Shown here: positions 23,410 through 35,721 of the stretch, piece after piece
Position numbering within the stretch: position 1 is the stretch's first letter
How the letters are laid out: each line of letters opens with the position of its first letter
NCBI GenBank assembly: GCA_963662175.1
Contig: OY759218.1
Span: forward strand, 47,809,427-47,873,426
DNA length: 64,000 nucleotides
Direction of reading: 5' to 3'
From: Aradus depressus
Lineage: Eukaryota; Arthropoda; Insecta; Hemiptera; Aradidae
The notes under the pieces: model-generated
Told to the model about the DNA's origin: nothing
Databases searched by the model: none
What the model saw: the letters and a program-made list of their open reading frames with translations, nothing else
Translations under genes and position numbers: made by a program

Positions 23410-23665
23410 TACAGGGCTTTCTTATACCAATCACGCTTACAGATCACTCCCTCTCCCCCTGCCCACTCTCAAATTCATTTCATACTGGTATTACTAATTA
23501 TAAGGAAGTCACTCTCAGAATTACGCTGTACATTGAAACAAAGAAAACTGCGGATGCCAACACATTACTTTCATCTACCCAGTATAGCCAGTATGAAATG
23601 ATTTTGAGAGGAGGAAGGGGAGGGAGTGAGAGTGATCTGTACAAAAGGGGTTGGTATAAGAAAAT
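23410..23665. repeat. Foldback structure in the tail of family B
   Basis: CTTATACCAATCACGCTTAC with ACAGATCACTCCCTCTCCCC on the left pairs with GGGGAGGGAGTGAGAGTGAT and GGTTGGTATAAG on the right. A single arm recurs after another family B copy at 28075-28160, so it may be the normal 3' part of that family. Confidence 0.75.
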
Positions 23666-24285
23666 GCAAGAAAGAATGTTTTTTGGTTAGTCATACTGAG
23701 AGGGAAATTATTTATATTTTTTCTAATGACTAATGCTTCAAATATGAACAACACAGGTAATCCCAAGATTTTAAGTTTTTAAAATATTTCTCTGCGGCTG
23801 ATTTTTTGATTACGATTATCTATAATTTTTAATGCTTTCTTTTGAAGTATGAAAATATTAGGACTAGAGCTAGAAGCTCTCCAATTTAATAAACTATAGT
23901 TAATTATAAAATGGAAATATGCATAATATAGTGTAATTTGTGTTACTACTGGTACGACATTTTTTAAGGTTACAATGTAAGAAACAGAACTCTTACAGTT
24001 TCTTACTTATGACTGACGTATGTCCAGCTCATGTTAATTAGTATGAATTGGAGACCCAGACATTTTTTTATTATCTTCAAATGATATGGAAAGAGTATTA
24101 ACATTTTCATTTGACAAAGACCGTTTTGAAATTTATAGTGGTTATTTTGGACGCATTTAACATAAACTCATTGATTATGATTAACAGTCATTCGTTTAAT
24201 GTTTCAAGAGTTTTAAAAATAAATTCAATCAGCGAGGTGACATTTTTTTTTACAAGCATGTTAGTTTATATTATTATGTTTATAC

Positions 24286-24989
<704 letters not shown>

Positions 24990-25210
24990 TAGTACTCTAT
25001 ACCTGTTTGTAACTCTTAATATAATTATTAATGGGTAGCCAAGTGAACTGAGCCCAATTTAGTCTCAACATTGTAACATGGTTTACCACTCCACCTCCTT
25101 CTAGCATAAATCCAAACCAAAACCCTAATATCTGCCGATGGAATGGGATAAACCCTTATGGAATAATTTTCCCAGTTAAATCTTCTTCTGGGTCCAAAAA
25201 CGAAAAAAAA

Positions 25211-25775
25211 CATGTAGTCGGTGAATCATCGGCAATATACATCCCCAGAAACTTTAGTAAATTAACGTTTCACTCCCCCTTCAAAACCAGTCGACCGTTT
25301 GCTCTAATATTCAACAGACTTACATGGGGACTCTTAAATCCTCTTACTAAATTTTGTGTCGATAAATTAATTACATCAGCAGTTATTGGGGTTTTTGAGT
25401 TGAGCCCCCCTGATCCCACCTTCCTTTTGAAAATTGATGTGTTGTCCTCTTGGGATTTTGAATTCACATGTGAATTAGTGTGTCGATGCATTAATTACAA
25501 TGGCAGATATTAGGGTTTTTGTGTTAAGTCTCCACCCTAATCCCCTCTTTCTCTTTGGTCGATTTGGCTGAAAAACAATAGGTGTCGTCGTTAGAGGGAT
25601 CTGGATTCACATATAAAATTTCGTCTCGATATATTCATGTCGGGAGTTAGCGTGTTCACAGACACACAGACATACATTTTTTCTCATATTTGGAATCTAG
25701 AAGTCGGAAAATAATAAATTTCGTTGGAAACATCGCATGAAATTGTTGACCGATAACTTCCCTCATACTTCGTAT
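25211..25775 (-). repeat. Family A, near complete
   Basis: It starts TAGTCGGTGAATCATCGGCA and has three subunits, including AATTACATCAGCAGTTATTG. It ends with CGATAACTTCCCTCATACTT followed by CGTATGTCTG and a (TG)n run. Confidence 0.88.
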
Positions 25776-25794
25776 GTCTGTGTGTGTGTGTGTC

Positions 25795-26055
25795 TGTGAC
25801 CGACACGTAATTTTGTATGTAGATTCAGACCTCATATTAAGACCCATGATTTTTAGCCAACTTTGCCGATAGGAAGTCTCAAAAACCCTAAAAACTGCCT
25901 ATATATAAACATGGCCGTTCGAAGCCTCTGATTAAGACATCGACTAGTTTTCAGCTATGTCGGGTAAATGAGAAGAAGGGTTTACTGGGAGAACGAAAAC
26001 TTAGTTTATTTATTCTTGCTGGGGAAGTACATTGTCAGTGAATCACCTGTCATTT
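25795..26055 (+). repeat. Family A fragment, opposite orientation to its neighbour
   Basis: TTTTTAGCCAACTTTGCCG and CTGGGGAAGTACATTGTCAG, then TGAATCACC, mark the hairpin end. Together with 25211-25775 it forms a divergent pair. Confidence 0.75.
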
Positions 26056-26446
26056 TATTCTCTCTATATCACTGCATGGTTATCTTTCATTTCCTCGATT
26101 TCCTAATTCACTCAAAGAAAAAGGGTTTCTTTCAGTGTATATTTTTCTGAAAATTTTTGTTTTCGACCCATAAAGTCCATTATGTGAAACAAGGACGTTA
26201 TTTCATTTGACGTATATCCGAAAACAATGTTTAAAATCATAATAACCTTAAAGTTAGTTGTGACAACAAGAAGTTATGAGGCTATAAACTGGATGAGGAA
26301 GGAGGAGGGTTGATCAGTGCAGTGAGGCGGCTGATGGGGTGGGGGACAACCCTAGTAGTCATGTAGTTAGGGATGACTTTCCAACGGCAAACCATCGATG
26401 TTTGTATCCTTCACTCTACATCGATGTACCCAAATCGTTTTGTTTG

Positions 26447-26692
26447 TTTGAGACTCATGACCGGGCTATATCGCCTACTACCAAAGTGCTCTTACGTCAC
26501 ACTTGGACATGAGCCCCGGCTCTACTATGGGAGTCGTATATTTACTTTAAACCCAGGTTTAATTAGGGTTGGGACCAACAGGCTCGGAACCATCATTTAA
26601 CATCCCCTCCAAAGGACGGCGTGCTCAAGGTTTTTTACTTTTCAAATAAAAAAAACTAGGGATCTCGGCTGGGTTTTGAACTAGCATTATCA
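26447..26692 (-). repeat. tRNA-derived SINE
   Basis: ACTCATGACCGGGCTATATC, GAGCCCCGGCTCTACTATGG and AAAGGACGGCGTGCTCAAGG, ending GGTTTTGAACTAGC (degraded B-box). The tRNA A-box end is missing. Confidence 0.85.
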
Positions 26693-26744
26693 ATTATCTC
26701 TGTGATACCAGAGCCCCCCACCTAACAATTGAAGTGTTCTTTAC

Positions 26745-27120
26745 CAGCTTGTTTGTAATCAATTTAGTTCTCGCTCTTCCACTAAACTCTTCTCCCATTC
26801 GGCCGATTTGACTGAAAATCAAATAGACTCAAGGAGTTCTAAAAAAAGATGAATCTCGATACATTTATTAGGTTATCAGTTATCAAAGTTTTTGGCTTTT
26901 GAGCTCAGCTCCTCCCTTCTCTCTAAACCCCGTTCTCTCTGGCCGATTTGGCTGAAGATCAATAGGTGTCCTTATGGGCTCTTGGATTCACACGTAAAAT
27001 TTCTTGTCAATATAATAATCATTTTTGGGTTGTTAATGTGGACACACATTAAGGGGGTCGGAAAATATCAAATTTGATTGAAAACTCAAATCATTCATTG
27101 CCCTTCCCCAACATCAATTA
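26745..27120 (-). repeat. Family A fragment
   Basis: CCATTCGGCCGATTTGACTG, AAGATCAATAGGTGTCCTTA and GGTCGGAAAATATCAAATTT are subunit and distal parts; a short deletion separates them. Confidence 0.75.
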
Positions 27121-27302
27121 TCTCTAATTATTTTAGTTATTTACTTATTTAATTTTTTTTATTTTTCCATTTTCTCTAAATTTCTTATTTAGTTAAATTA
27201 TTCTATCATAAATATTATTCCTATTTTGTTCGTTTTATATATTTTTATCATTCATTTATTTATTTTAACCCTACCGAGTTCCTTTGGTTTTCTATCTGAA
27301 AA

Positions 27303-27512
27303 TCTGTGAGCCTGCTATCCTTCGGATAGGACGTTAAGTGACGGTCCCGAGTCGTACGATGGCATGTACTCGTTAAAGACTCCTCCTACCTAAGTTAACT
27401 AAACCTGGATAGGCAAAGTTTAGGGCCCCCACAGTAGAGCTAACAAGAAAGGGATAAGAGCATTGGATGCTTAGGTCCCTAGGTGTACACACACGGGCAC
27501 CCCCAAAATATA
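27303..27512 (+). repeat. tRNA-derived SINE, tail type 2
   Basis: The body starts near CCTTCGGATAGGACGTTAAG and runs through ACTCGTTAAAGACTCC. The tail then switches to GAGCATTGGATGCTTAGGTC and CCTAGGTGTACACAC instead of the usual GGCGATATGACC tail. The same tail occurs at 35722-36010 and, inverted, near 18060 and 41190. Confidence 0.85.
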
Positions 27513-27514
27513 TA

Positions 27515-28062
27515 TCTATAACTAGAAATTTGGAATGAAGGGGTCACATGTTCTAACTTAGCGCTGATTAGATTTTGGCAGAAATCAAACAAAAATTGAG
27601 ACCACTTTCCCCCGGGACCTAACTACATTTCACAAAGCACAGCTTATGTTTATGACCTAATCAATAATCTTTTAAAGTAGAAGTTGTAGAGAATATTAAA
27701 ATACATAATTTATATGAAATACGATTTTTTATAGGTATTTTCGAGAAACCATCTTGAAATGTAATTTTGAAACATATTTTAGACGTTTCCTTGATTTAAC
27801 CGAAAATGGTTAGTCCTATAAAAAATTGATTCTGACAAAAATTGTTCCTTATAAAATGTCCAATCGCGAATAGGTCTAGATTTGAGATAAGATCAATACG
27901 ACGAAAGTTATAGCGCCCCGGAGAATGTAAACTCAATTTCTATAAGGAATATATCTAATTGTAAGCAATTTTTAAATCGTAACTCATAGCAACGAACTTG
28001 AAAATATGGTTTATGTATTAATAGTGTTTTTAAAAATTATAAAAATTAAGAAAAATATATGT
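27515..28062 (+). repeat. Family B copy
   Basis: GGTCACATGTTCTAACTTAG, TTTATATGAAATACGATTTT and AAGTTATAGCGCCCCGGAG align in order with 22845-23395. The 5' part is missing and begins at a SINE end. Confidence 0.85.
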
Positions 28063-28204
28063 GATGTGGCCCATTACATGATTTTCTTGTACCAACAACG
28101 CTTACAGATCACTTTGTATCCCCCTCTCCTTCTCAAAATCATTTCATTTTGTCTCATTGTGCAGCGTAATCTTGAGAGTATACATTCTTATACCTTGTAA
28201 TTGG

Positions 28205-28452
28205 GAGGTAAAAATAAACTTACGCATGCCGTCCCTCGGATGGAACGTTAAGCGATGGTCCCGAGCCTGTACGATGTCAGATACTCGTTAAAGACCTCTG
28301 CCCTAGGTGAATAAAAAAATTAGGGTAGGCAAAATTTAGGACTCCCACAGTAAAGTTGGGCTCATGTCCACCATAGTGATCAAAGAACGCTCTGGTAGTA
28401 GGCGATATGACCTTGTAAGTGACCTTGTAGTTAAAGCCCCATGAGTCATAAT
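28205..28452 (+). repeat. tRNA-derived SINE, 5' truncated
   Basis: It starts at GGGAGGTAAAAATAAACTTA and carries GATGGAACGTTAAGCGATGG, CCCACAGTAAAGTTGGGCTC and the GGCGATATGACC tail. The phrase GTGACCTTGTAG is duplicated within the tail. Confidence 0.88.
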
Positions 28453-29390
28453 AACTAAATAACTAGCTATAAATGATAATCAATTAAAATTTAAAAAAAT
28501 TAAAAAATAAGAGAAAGAAAGATAAACTTTTTGAAGATGTGAACGGTGTGGGGCTGCATATGAGGAAGGTAGTAGTAGTAGGTTTGTGAGGGATGGGGGA
28601 GGGGGGAGGAATCAGTGAGATGCGGAGTGTAGTGTAGTCGGCTGGGAACGTGGCCTGCCTCACAAGTCAGCCCTCTAACCTGATTTAGGATCCCTTTTCG
28701 TTACCGATATTCCACATCCTCCCTTCCTCCCCTCCCCCTACCATCTAAACAAATAAACCTTTATATCCTACCCTAACGCCTTTCTTTAGATCTTCCTATA
28801 AACACACATCAAATTACTAGGAGTCGCTTCACAATTGTCTCCTCGTTCTCACAAAATGTACACTTTTCCAACTATAGTCAACCCTAAAAAACAAAATCTT
28901 AATGTAACAAAAAAAGGGTTGCCCATTACAAAATATAACATATTATAAAATATGTACTATTATTTTGGGTTGTGTAAGTAGATTGTTAATTCAAATATAA
29001 TATACTATTACAGCATAAGTTCTCCCATTTATTTTTGCCTTCTCAACAAATAGTTATTACAAACGTTTCGGGCATTACTCCCTTGTCTGAAATATTTTTT
29101 TACATTTAATCAACAAAAATGTTCGTCAGTATTTTCAGATTTTAACAATTATAAATCAAAAAAAAGCTAACCAACTTACAATATAATGTATTCCCTATGT
29201 TAACTATTCCTTTTGTTAGACAGAATCTTCCTTATGAAACCGGCGTAACATTTATATTTTTTATATTATATTTTTTCAATCTTTATTCGATTGGTTCCAT
29301 TCATTATTAAAAACTTTCATTTTTCTAACGCCCATATGAAAAAAAACAATATAATTTTAATCAAAGTAATAAAAAGTAAAAATTTACATG

Positions 29391-29415
29391 AGGTTAGGTT
29401 AGGTTAGGTTAGGTT
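29391..29415 (+). repeat. Interstitial telomere-type repeat (AGGTT)5
   Basis: Five tandem AGGTT units, the same as TTAGG, which is the common arthropod telomere unit. At only 25 bp it may be a healed break, a telomere-linked insertion, or chance. Confidence 0.9.
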
Positions 29416-30290
29416 ATAATAGTGATAATAATCATAATAACAATGTTCTTCAAAAAAATAAAAATATGTACTTTATATAAAAACTCTATCAGTAACAAAT
29501 GAAAGAATAATACTAACAGTTTGGCAATAATATATTTAATTAAGTTTGGAAACTTTACTTATACCAATGTACTAAGGATTGGAATAATAACACGAAAATT
29601 TAAAATCAATGAAGCACGTAAATATTATACTCATGAAACAGTTTAACTTTAGTGGTTTCAATGCTATCTTGACTTTTATCAAAATAATCCACCAGCGAAA
29701 AAAAAAAAAAAATTGATCAAGCATACACAACTTCAATACTTTGGTTTATCGACTCCATGTAAACTGTGAATGGGGAGTCCCACTGAACCCTTGTACGTTG
29801 AACATCAGGGGTTTTCGCCCTGAATCAAATGACGCACACTATTTTTAAGTACGATTGTCAATAACGGAAATATTGATGGTAACAATAAATTATTCTATAT
29901 TTATTAGTATTAACGCCTTATTTCTATAACGATAATTGGGTGAGAAAAGGGGTTTAAGTTGAAGAAATGATAAATTTGAGTTAAGTCCACCATAACATTT
30001 TTTAAGTAGTTTTTAACATCGGTGTAAGTATAGTTATCTCAAAATGTCCTCCTAATTTTGGAATAGAGGTACATGTGTTTTGTATCTATTTTCGAGAGCA
30101 TTAAGGGAAAATAGTAAATTAATATCCAAAATAATATTTTTTCAAACTAAAAATTGATAAGTTTGCTTCGCCATCTTTTAACTTTATAACTTTCATTTCG
30201 GACATAAATCCCTTTTCCCACCCATGTGCCAATAGTGCATTAAAACTGCATTACAACTATTAGTGGTACGGTATGTTGTGTTGCATGGAG

Positions 30291-30471
30291 GTACTACGAG
30301 ACAGGGTCCATCCGACCCCGCGCCATCGGAGGCTCCAAGCCAAGGGTGGCCACCGCGGAAGTTGTCAACAGGATCTCCCTCTACAAGAGAGAGTGTCCTT
30401 CCATATTTGCCTGGGAGATCCGGGACCGACTCCTTGCTGAGGGGATTTGCACCAACGACAATATCCCTAGC
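30291..30471 (+). CDS. ey: Pax6/eyeless exon: end of PAI, linker and RED subdomain
   Basis: 181 bp: one base that completes an arginine codon plus 60 codons, beginning [20 protein letters not shown] and ending CTNDNIPS. It carries the end of the N-terminal subdomain, the minor-groove linker and most of the C-terminal (RED) subdomain, including [32 protein letters not shown] and CTNDNIPS match eyeless rather than twin-of-eyeless (IKPRAIGG, TTPVV, CNSDNIPS). The stretch VVNRISLYK differs from the usual VVSKISQYK of ey. The donor AGC|GTAAGT is a consensus site, phase 0. The acceptor GCATGGAG is weak but is the only one that keeps frame with the previous exon. Confidence 0.97.
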
Positions 30472-30645
30472 GTAAGTCATTTTTTTATAATACTTATTTT
30501 ATACTGGTTGTGTTCCTTCACAGCTAGAGTATGCAAGCACGGGATCCCGACCTACATCAAAATCAGGAAAACGAAAATCCCGAAATTTTGGAAATTCCTT
30601 TTTTTTTACAATGATTGATAAAGTCGACAGTATCTTTTCAATATA

Positions 30646-30807
30646 GAAGGAATTCGAGGTTCTTTGGTGTTAATAAAAACTCAGTATTTGGCCAATGTTT
30701 CAGAAACTATTTATTTCGCCTCGCCCCTGAAGAAGGAAATAAATAGTTTCCGAAACGTTGGCCAAATATTAAGTTTTTATTTACACGACAGAACCTCGAA
30801 TTCCTTT
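30646..30807. mobile_element. Foldback element with GAAACGTTGG motif
   Basis: AAGGAATTCGAGGTTCT and its complement near 30790-30806 are the outer arms, and ATTTGGCCAATGTTTC with GAAACGTTGGCCAAAT the inner ones. The centre reads CCCCTGAAGAAGGAAATAAA, then TAGTTTCCGAAACG. It lies only 175 bp downstream of the Pax6 exon ending at 30471. Confidence 0.9.
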
Positions 30808-30904
30808 TTTTTAATCTATTTTTTTTTTTTTTTTTTTTGAATATTTAGCATATTATTTCACCACAAGTAAATGTGATACATAAAGAAAAAAAAAAAAAAA
30901 CTAT

Positions 30905-31270
30905 AGGTACACAGGCAGCAATGAACTTCCCCAGCACGAATTAATCAACTTAATTTTCGCTTTCGCTATATTAAACGTCTGTTTTAAACAATAGTTGACT
31001 TATACGGGGACATCTGAATCCTCGTACTGAATTTCATGTCGATACATCGGCAGTTATTAGGGTTTTCGAGAGCCCCTATGATTCCCCTTTCGCGGAAAAT
31101 TAGTAATAGCATATAAAATTTCATGTCAATACATTCATTACATCAGGAGTTATCGTGTTCACAAACGCACGAATAGACATTTTTTGGGGGGTCGGAAAAC
31201 ATTAAATTCCGGTGAAAACTGAACATCGAATTTCTGACTGATTATATAACTTCCCCTGTACTCTCGCTTA
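30905..31270 (-). repeat. Family A copy
   Basis: GAACTTCCCCAGCACGAATT at its start shows the ACTTCCCCAGC end. It then has two subunits and the distal ATTACATCAGGAGTTATCGT, ending with CTTCCCCTGTACTCTCGC. Confidence 0.85.
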
Positions 31271-31730
31271 GCTGGTTAGTAGTATGTGCAGAGATATGTA
31301 CAAAATAAAGCAAACAAATAAAATGTAAAATAAAATCATAAGAAAATTTTTTTCGTATAGGTTTCAGCTCGATGGCCCTTGGCACCCCCGCCTCCCTGTC
31401 ATCCCCACTCGTCCAACTTAATGGAGGCAGGAGAAGCCGAGTGTGTCAGGAGTCATGGATCCCCATTCGTGAGTCCTCCGAAAATTTTGATTGGGGAGGG
31501 GAGCCTCCAAAAGTTTTTTATTTTTTTAATTGATTTTATTTTTGTTTTTGCAGTTTGTGTAACTGAGTACTACTCTCAGAGTGTTTAAAGTGAATGTTTG
31601 CAATTCTCTGAGGAAGATCTTGGTGGTTGTGACAGGCTATTATTCTGGCATCAATAAATAAATATATTATTAAATACCATTATAAAAGGCAACTTTAGAA
31701 TGTTTCATTCCAGCCAGACAAGAGACATAA

Positions 31731-32005
31731 CAGTAACAGTTGATGGGACCCGGAGAGACCTGTTGGTGTCGGAAGTGCGGCAAGTTCCGATGGTTACCTC
31801 CCCTATAGGCAAAGATATGGGACGAGTCCTTGAGTTAGTATGGAATGACGTGCACACTACATGGAAGGCAGTGAGCCTGTGTAACTCTCCTTGGGGCAGG
31901 TGATAACAGAAGTGTGACAGGAGACATAACAGTAACAGTTGATGGGACCCGGAGAGACCTGTTGGTGTCGGAAGTGCGGCAAGTTCCGATGGTTACCTCC
32001 CCTGT
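31731..32005 (+). repeat. Direct duplication, about 84-bp arms, 189-bp period
   Basis: GAGACATAACAGTAACAGTT through GATGGTTACCTCCCCT occurs at 31732-31805 and again from 31921. The copies are essentially identical. Both strands are open through the repeats, but no protein family is recognisable. Confidence 0.9.
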
Positions 32006-32527
32006 ACCAACTCTCTTCTCGCCTCCGTACATACAGACAGTCCCCCATCAATCAACACCCTTCTCTCTCCTCCCCACCCCCCTTCCAATCCCCATTCTTA
32101 CTCTCTTCCTCGCTCCTACTAAATTTTCTTCCCTCGCCGCCTACCCCTCCCACTACTGAATATGTATTAACCTCATTTCCATTTTCAAATTCGTCATCCA
32201 TCGTAAGATAATTTTATACAGTATTTCACTTGTAAGAATGATACAAATCAATGGAGGCCGTGAACTATATCCGAGAGATAGTAACATAATATGCCTGCTG
32301 TATAATGTTATACGAAACTACTTTTCTCCTACTACACTACGTATAGGTGAACCCCGATTGAACACACGAATTATTACCTATTAATTCGGGAACATCAATG
32401 TCTCTACAGAAAGACAGACCCCCACCCCTACGAGAACTTGAAACATCAGGTTTTTCATCTCCTTGCTGGAATATCATCTCCTCATCGATGGGTGATACAT
32501 ATTGTATCAAGTTCTTGATCTTTTAGT

Positions 32528-33325
32528 GTAAGAAAGTATTGTACACGTGCGAAAATCCGAGATCGAGTTTTTAACAGAATTTTACGTTTCAAGTTCCCCT
32601 AAATCCATTTTAGCCAATTTAGTTTTTGTCTCTCATTTGTCAGAAAATAAATATTTTTTCATGAAACTAAGTTTATATTGCATTTTTATTGAGATATTGT
32701 ATTTGTTCATTAAATTTGTTAATTCTAAATTATTTAAACTCCGATTACAACAATTAAAAATTATTTGCGCAACTTGGGAAGTTGTGCATACATCTTATAT
32801 GGTCTTTCTGAAGGGGATGCAGAAGGTTTCATTAAACTCCCTTGCTCAACGAGATTCATAAGATTTTCTTCCCAAATTTTACTGGGCTATTTTGACTATT
32901 TTCGCGATGATGTCTATTTGTGTGTGTTTGTCTCTATGTGTATGTGATTGGAACTCTGTGAGCGCTCAAACTTAGAAACGATTGTAGCAAATAACTTGAG
33001 ATTTGACATCAAGAAGGTCCCCTGAACATATATTGACAATTTTCGCGATGATGTATATGCGTCTGTCCGTGAGTGTGCTTTTGTGAGCACTCTAACTTGG
33101 AAACGATTGTATTCATGAACTTGAAATTTGAAATGTAGATGTCACATGTGCTAACTTAGATCTGATTAGATTTTGGCCTAAATCAGACGAAAATTAAGAC
33201 GACTTTACTTCGGGGCCTAAGTCGTTGATAGGATACCGCTTATATTCATGACCTAAACAAAAATCTCTTCAAATAAAAGTTGTAAAGAATACTAAGAGGC
33301 ACATGAAATACGCCCGAAAAGAAAA
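32528..33325 (+). repeat. Family B, two overlapping partial copies
   Basis: It starts TGTAAGAAAGTATTGTACAC, then CGAAAATCCGAGATCGAG. The phrase TTTTCGCGATGATGT occurs twice (about 32900 and 33045), showing a partial duplication, and it ends after AAATCTCTTCAAATAAAAGT. Confidence 0.82.
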
Positions 33326-34356
33326 TTGTGTTGACCTCAGAGAGCTTTGAAAGAACCTCCCACAAAAAAGTTAGGCCTGAAAGCCCAACGACCACATACA
33401 GACTCATGGCAAAAACTGTAGATTTATAAAATAATATAAATTTTCATGATCTAAAACATATTTATTATTGAAAATAAATGTATATTATCTAACAAGAATT
33501 TTTTTGGGGCTACAAGAATATCTCACTATGTGCCGGCAACAAGTGGACAGTCCATAACAAGTTGAAAAATAACCTTCATTTTGAGTTTTAAATGACCGGA
33601 AAAGCATTTGCTGCACTTTCTTGGTCTTTATTTTCACTAAAATGATTCCAAATAAAATTTTAGAGCCATTCAAACCCACAAAATCACATGGAAGAACAAT
33701 GACTGTATATGGCAACAATCCTAAAGTTGGCAATAATGACAGATGTCAATTTTCAGCCAAATCAGATAAAGGACTCAGTATGAAAAGTATTTCAACGCGA
33801 GGAAGTGCATTCCCTTGTCTTCTCTTTGATAACACATGAGACAATATGTCTCAAAAATTGCAATTTTGACATTCACGAGAAGTTACAAGATTGTTGAAGG
33901 ATTACTGTATTCTCATTTCCCAATGAAGCTGAATTGTGCCGTTGGATCCTGGGTTCTTCTTCACCCAGCCTCCCTATCAGATTTCCAGACTAGATTGGAG
34001 TTGACGGCATGGAAACTGCTTGGAACTCGAACCAACCTTCTCTTACCTAAGTTTTTTGTTCCTTGTTTGTTTTTTTATCAGAAGATGAGCCATCATGTGG
34101 CAATGGCCCCATAAAAGAGGCCGATTTTAACTGATTTTTTTTTTTTTTTTTTTTTCAAATTTGAAACCCCCAAAAAATAAAACGACAAAACTGTTAACAG
34201 GCGATTTACGATCATTCAGTTGTTAAGGATGGGACATTTTAAAACTGTTTTCCTGTTCAAAAAAAATGTTGTACAAGGCGGGACTGTCAGAATAACAAGC
34301 AATAATACATACAGTCAACAGAGAAATCTATTATTTTCTTTGTATGCGAAGTACAC

Positions 34357-34696
34357 AAGTAGTACAAGAGGGCGCCGGTAGCTCAGTGGTATGCGTGCTT
34401 GACTTCTGAGCTCAAGGTTGTGGGTTCGTAGCCCGACCGAGGCCCTTAGTTTATTTTATCTGGGAGGTAAAATAAACTTAAGCACGCCGTCCTTCGGATG
34501 GGACGTTAAGCGATGGTCCCGAGCCTGTACGATGTCAGGTACTCGTTAAAGACCCCTACCCTAGATGAATAAAAAATTTAGGGTAGGCAAAATTTAGGAC
34601 TCCCACAGTAGAGTCGGGCTCTGGTAGTAGGCGATATGACCTCGTAGTTAAAAGCCCGGGCATGAGTCATAAAACCTAACCTAACAAGTAGTACAA
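34357..34696 (+). mobile_element. tRNA-derived SINE, full length, with target-site duplication
   Basis: The SINE (34368-34685) begins GAGGGCGCCGGTAGCTCAGT, with A-box TAGCTCAGTGGTATGCG and B-box GGGTTCGTAGCCC. The non-tRNA body is CCTTCGGATGGGACGTTAAG, TACTCGTTAAAGACCCC, GGACTCCCACAGTAGAGTCG, and the tail GATATGACCTCGTAGTTAAA. It ends in a short AACCTAACCTAAC tail. AAGTAGTACAA flanks it at 34357-34367 and 34686-34696, a clear target-site duplication typical of LINE-driven retrotransposition. Part of the region between GGGCT and CTGGTAG is deleted relative to other copies. Confidence 0.94.
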
Positions 34697-34974
34697 AAGT
34701 ACTAAATATAGAACGAGGATACTTCAATATATATATATATGAATGAATAAATGAATGAATTATTTACACATGTACTTATAAAAATTCTAATATCGAGTAC
34801 ACAATATTGACAATGGCCAGGGCCGGGCCATCTGTCAGGAGAGAGTGTCATAAAGAGTGAAAATAAATAATGAAAGTTCATACTAAATAATGAAAATTTG
34901 TGTACAATTGTACCAATAAGATATATAAAAATAAAAAGTACTTCAATATACAGTACCTGGCGCTGTAATGATTG

Positions 34975-35705
34975 TATCAAAACAAATGTTCATATGTGAA
35001 TTCGAATTCTCACAAGGATGACACACTCAATAATCTTCAACGAAATCGGTCGAAGGATAGAGGGGTTCAGAGGGGAGCTCAAATCAAAAAAAACCCACGG
35101 GCATTCTAATAATTGTATCGACATGAACTTTCATATATAAAGTCAAAACCCAATAAGGACATAACCTGTCAAATTTCAGGGTTCAGGGGGGCTCTATTCA
35201 AAAACCCTAATAACTGCGATGTAATGGATTTATCGACATAAATAATATGAGGATTTAAGAGCCTCTATGTAAGTCAACAGTTGAATACTGGCGATTGATG
35301 GGCCAGGCCCGAGTTCTACCCCCCGGCGACCGCGATGTAGAAGCAGCCCCACTCCACTGATCTTGAGCTCTCTCGGCGCCAACAGCCGCAATACGGGGGT
35401 CTGGGAGCGCCAGTCTGTCCCGCAAGGGACCAGAGGCTGTCACCCCCAGACATCCATCGCAACAAAAAGGTTAATTGTATATAAATGTCCAAATTATAAT
35501 AATATAACATATGTATCTCTCCCCCGACGATATCGGGCCGGGTGATTTGCCGGAGCACCCGTTAGTAAATAAGAAAAAAACAAAAAAAAAAAAAACAGTT
35601 GAATATTAGCGCAAACTGTCGACAGGTTTTGGAAGGGGAGCGGAAAGTTAATTGAATATTTTGTTCTGGGGAAGTACATTGCCGATGAATCACCGACGAT
35701 TTTAA
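34975..35705 (+). repeat. Family A copy carrying a nested insertion
   Basis: The subunits run from 34975 to about 35290 and resume at about 35580, ending with GGGGAAGTACATTGCCGATG and AATCACCGACGA. The two halves are separated by the GC-rich insertion listed next. Confidence 0.88.
35294..35595 (+). mobile_element. GC-rich short retroelement nested in family A, poly(A)
   Basis: About 300 bp of GC-rich sequence begins near GATGGGCCAGGCCCGAG and ends CGGAGCACCCGTTAGTAAAT with an A-rich tail. The family A phrase ACAGTTGAATA(C/T)T(G/A)GCG occurs on both sides (ending near 35294 and starting near 35597), two mismatches in 17, which fits a target-site duplication. It is probably a SINE or a truncated non-LTR element; I cannot name the parent. 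Confidence 0.75.
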
Positions 35706-35721
35706 ATAAGTCCACTACAAG

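Noticed and set aside
30193..30480. Minus-strand frame of 95 codons
   Set aside because: It is the antisense shadow of the Pax6 exon at 30291-30471.
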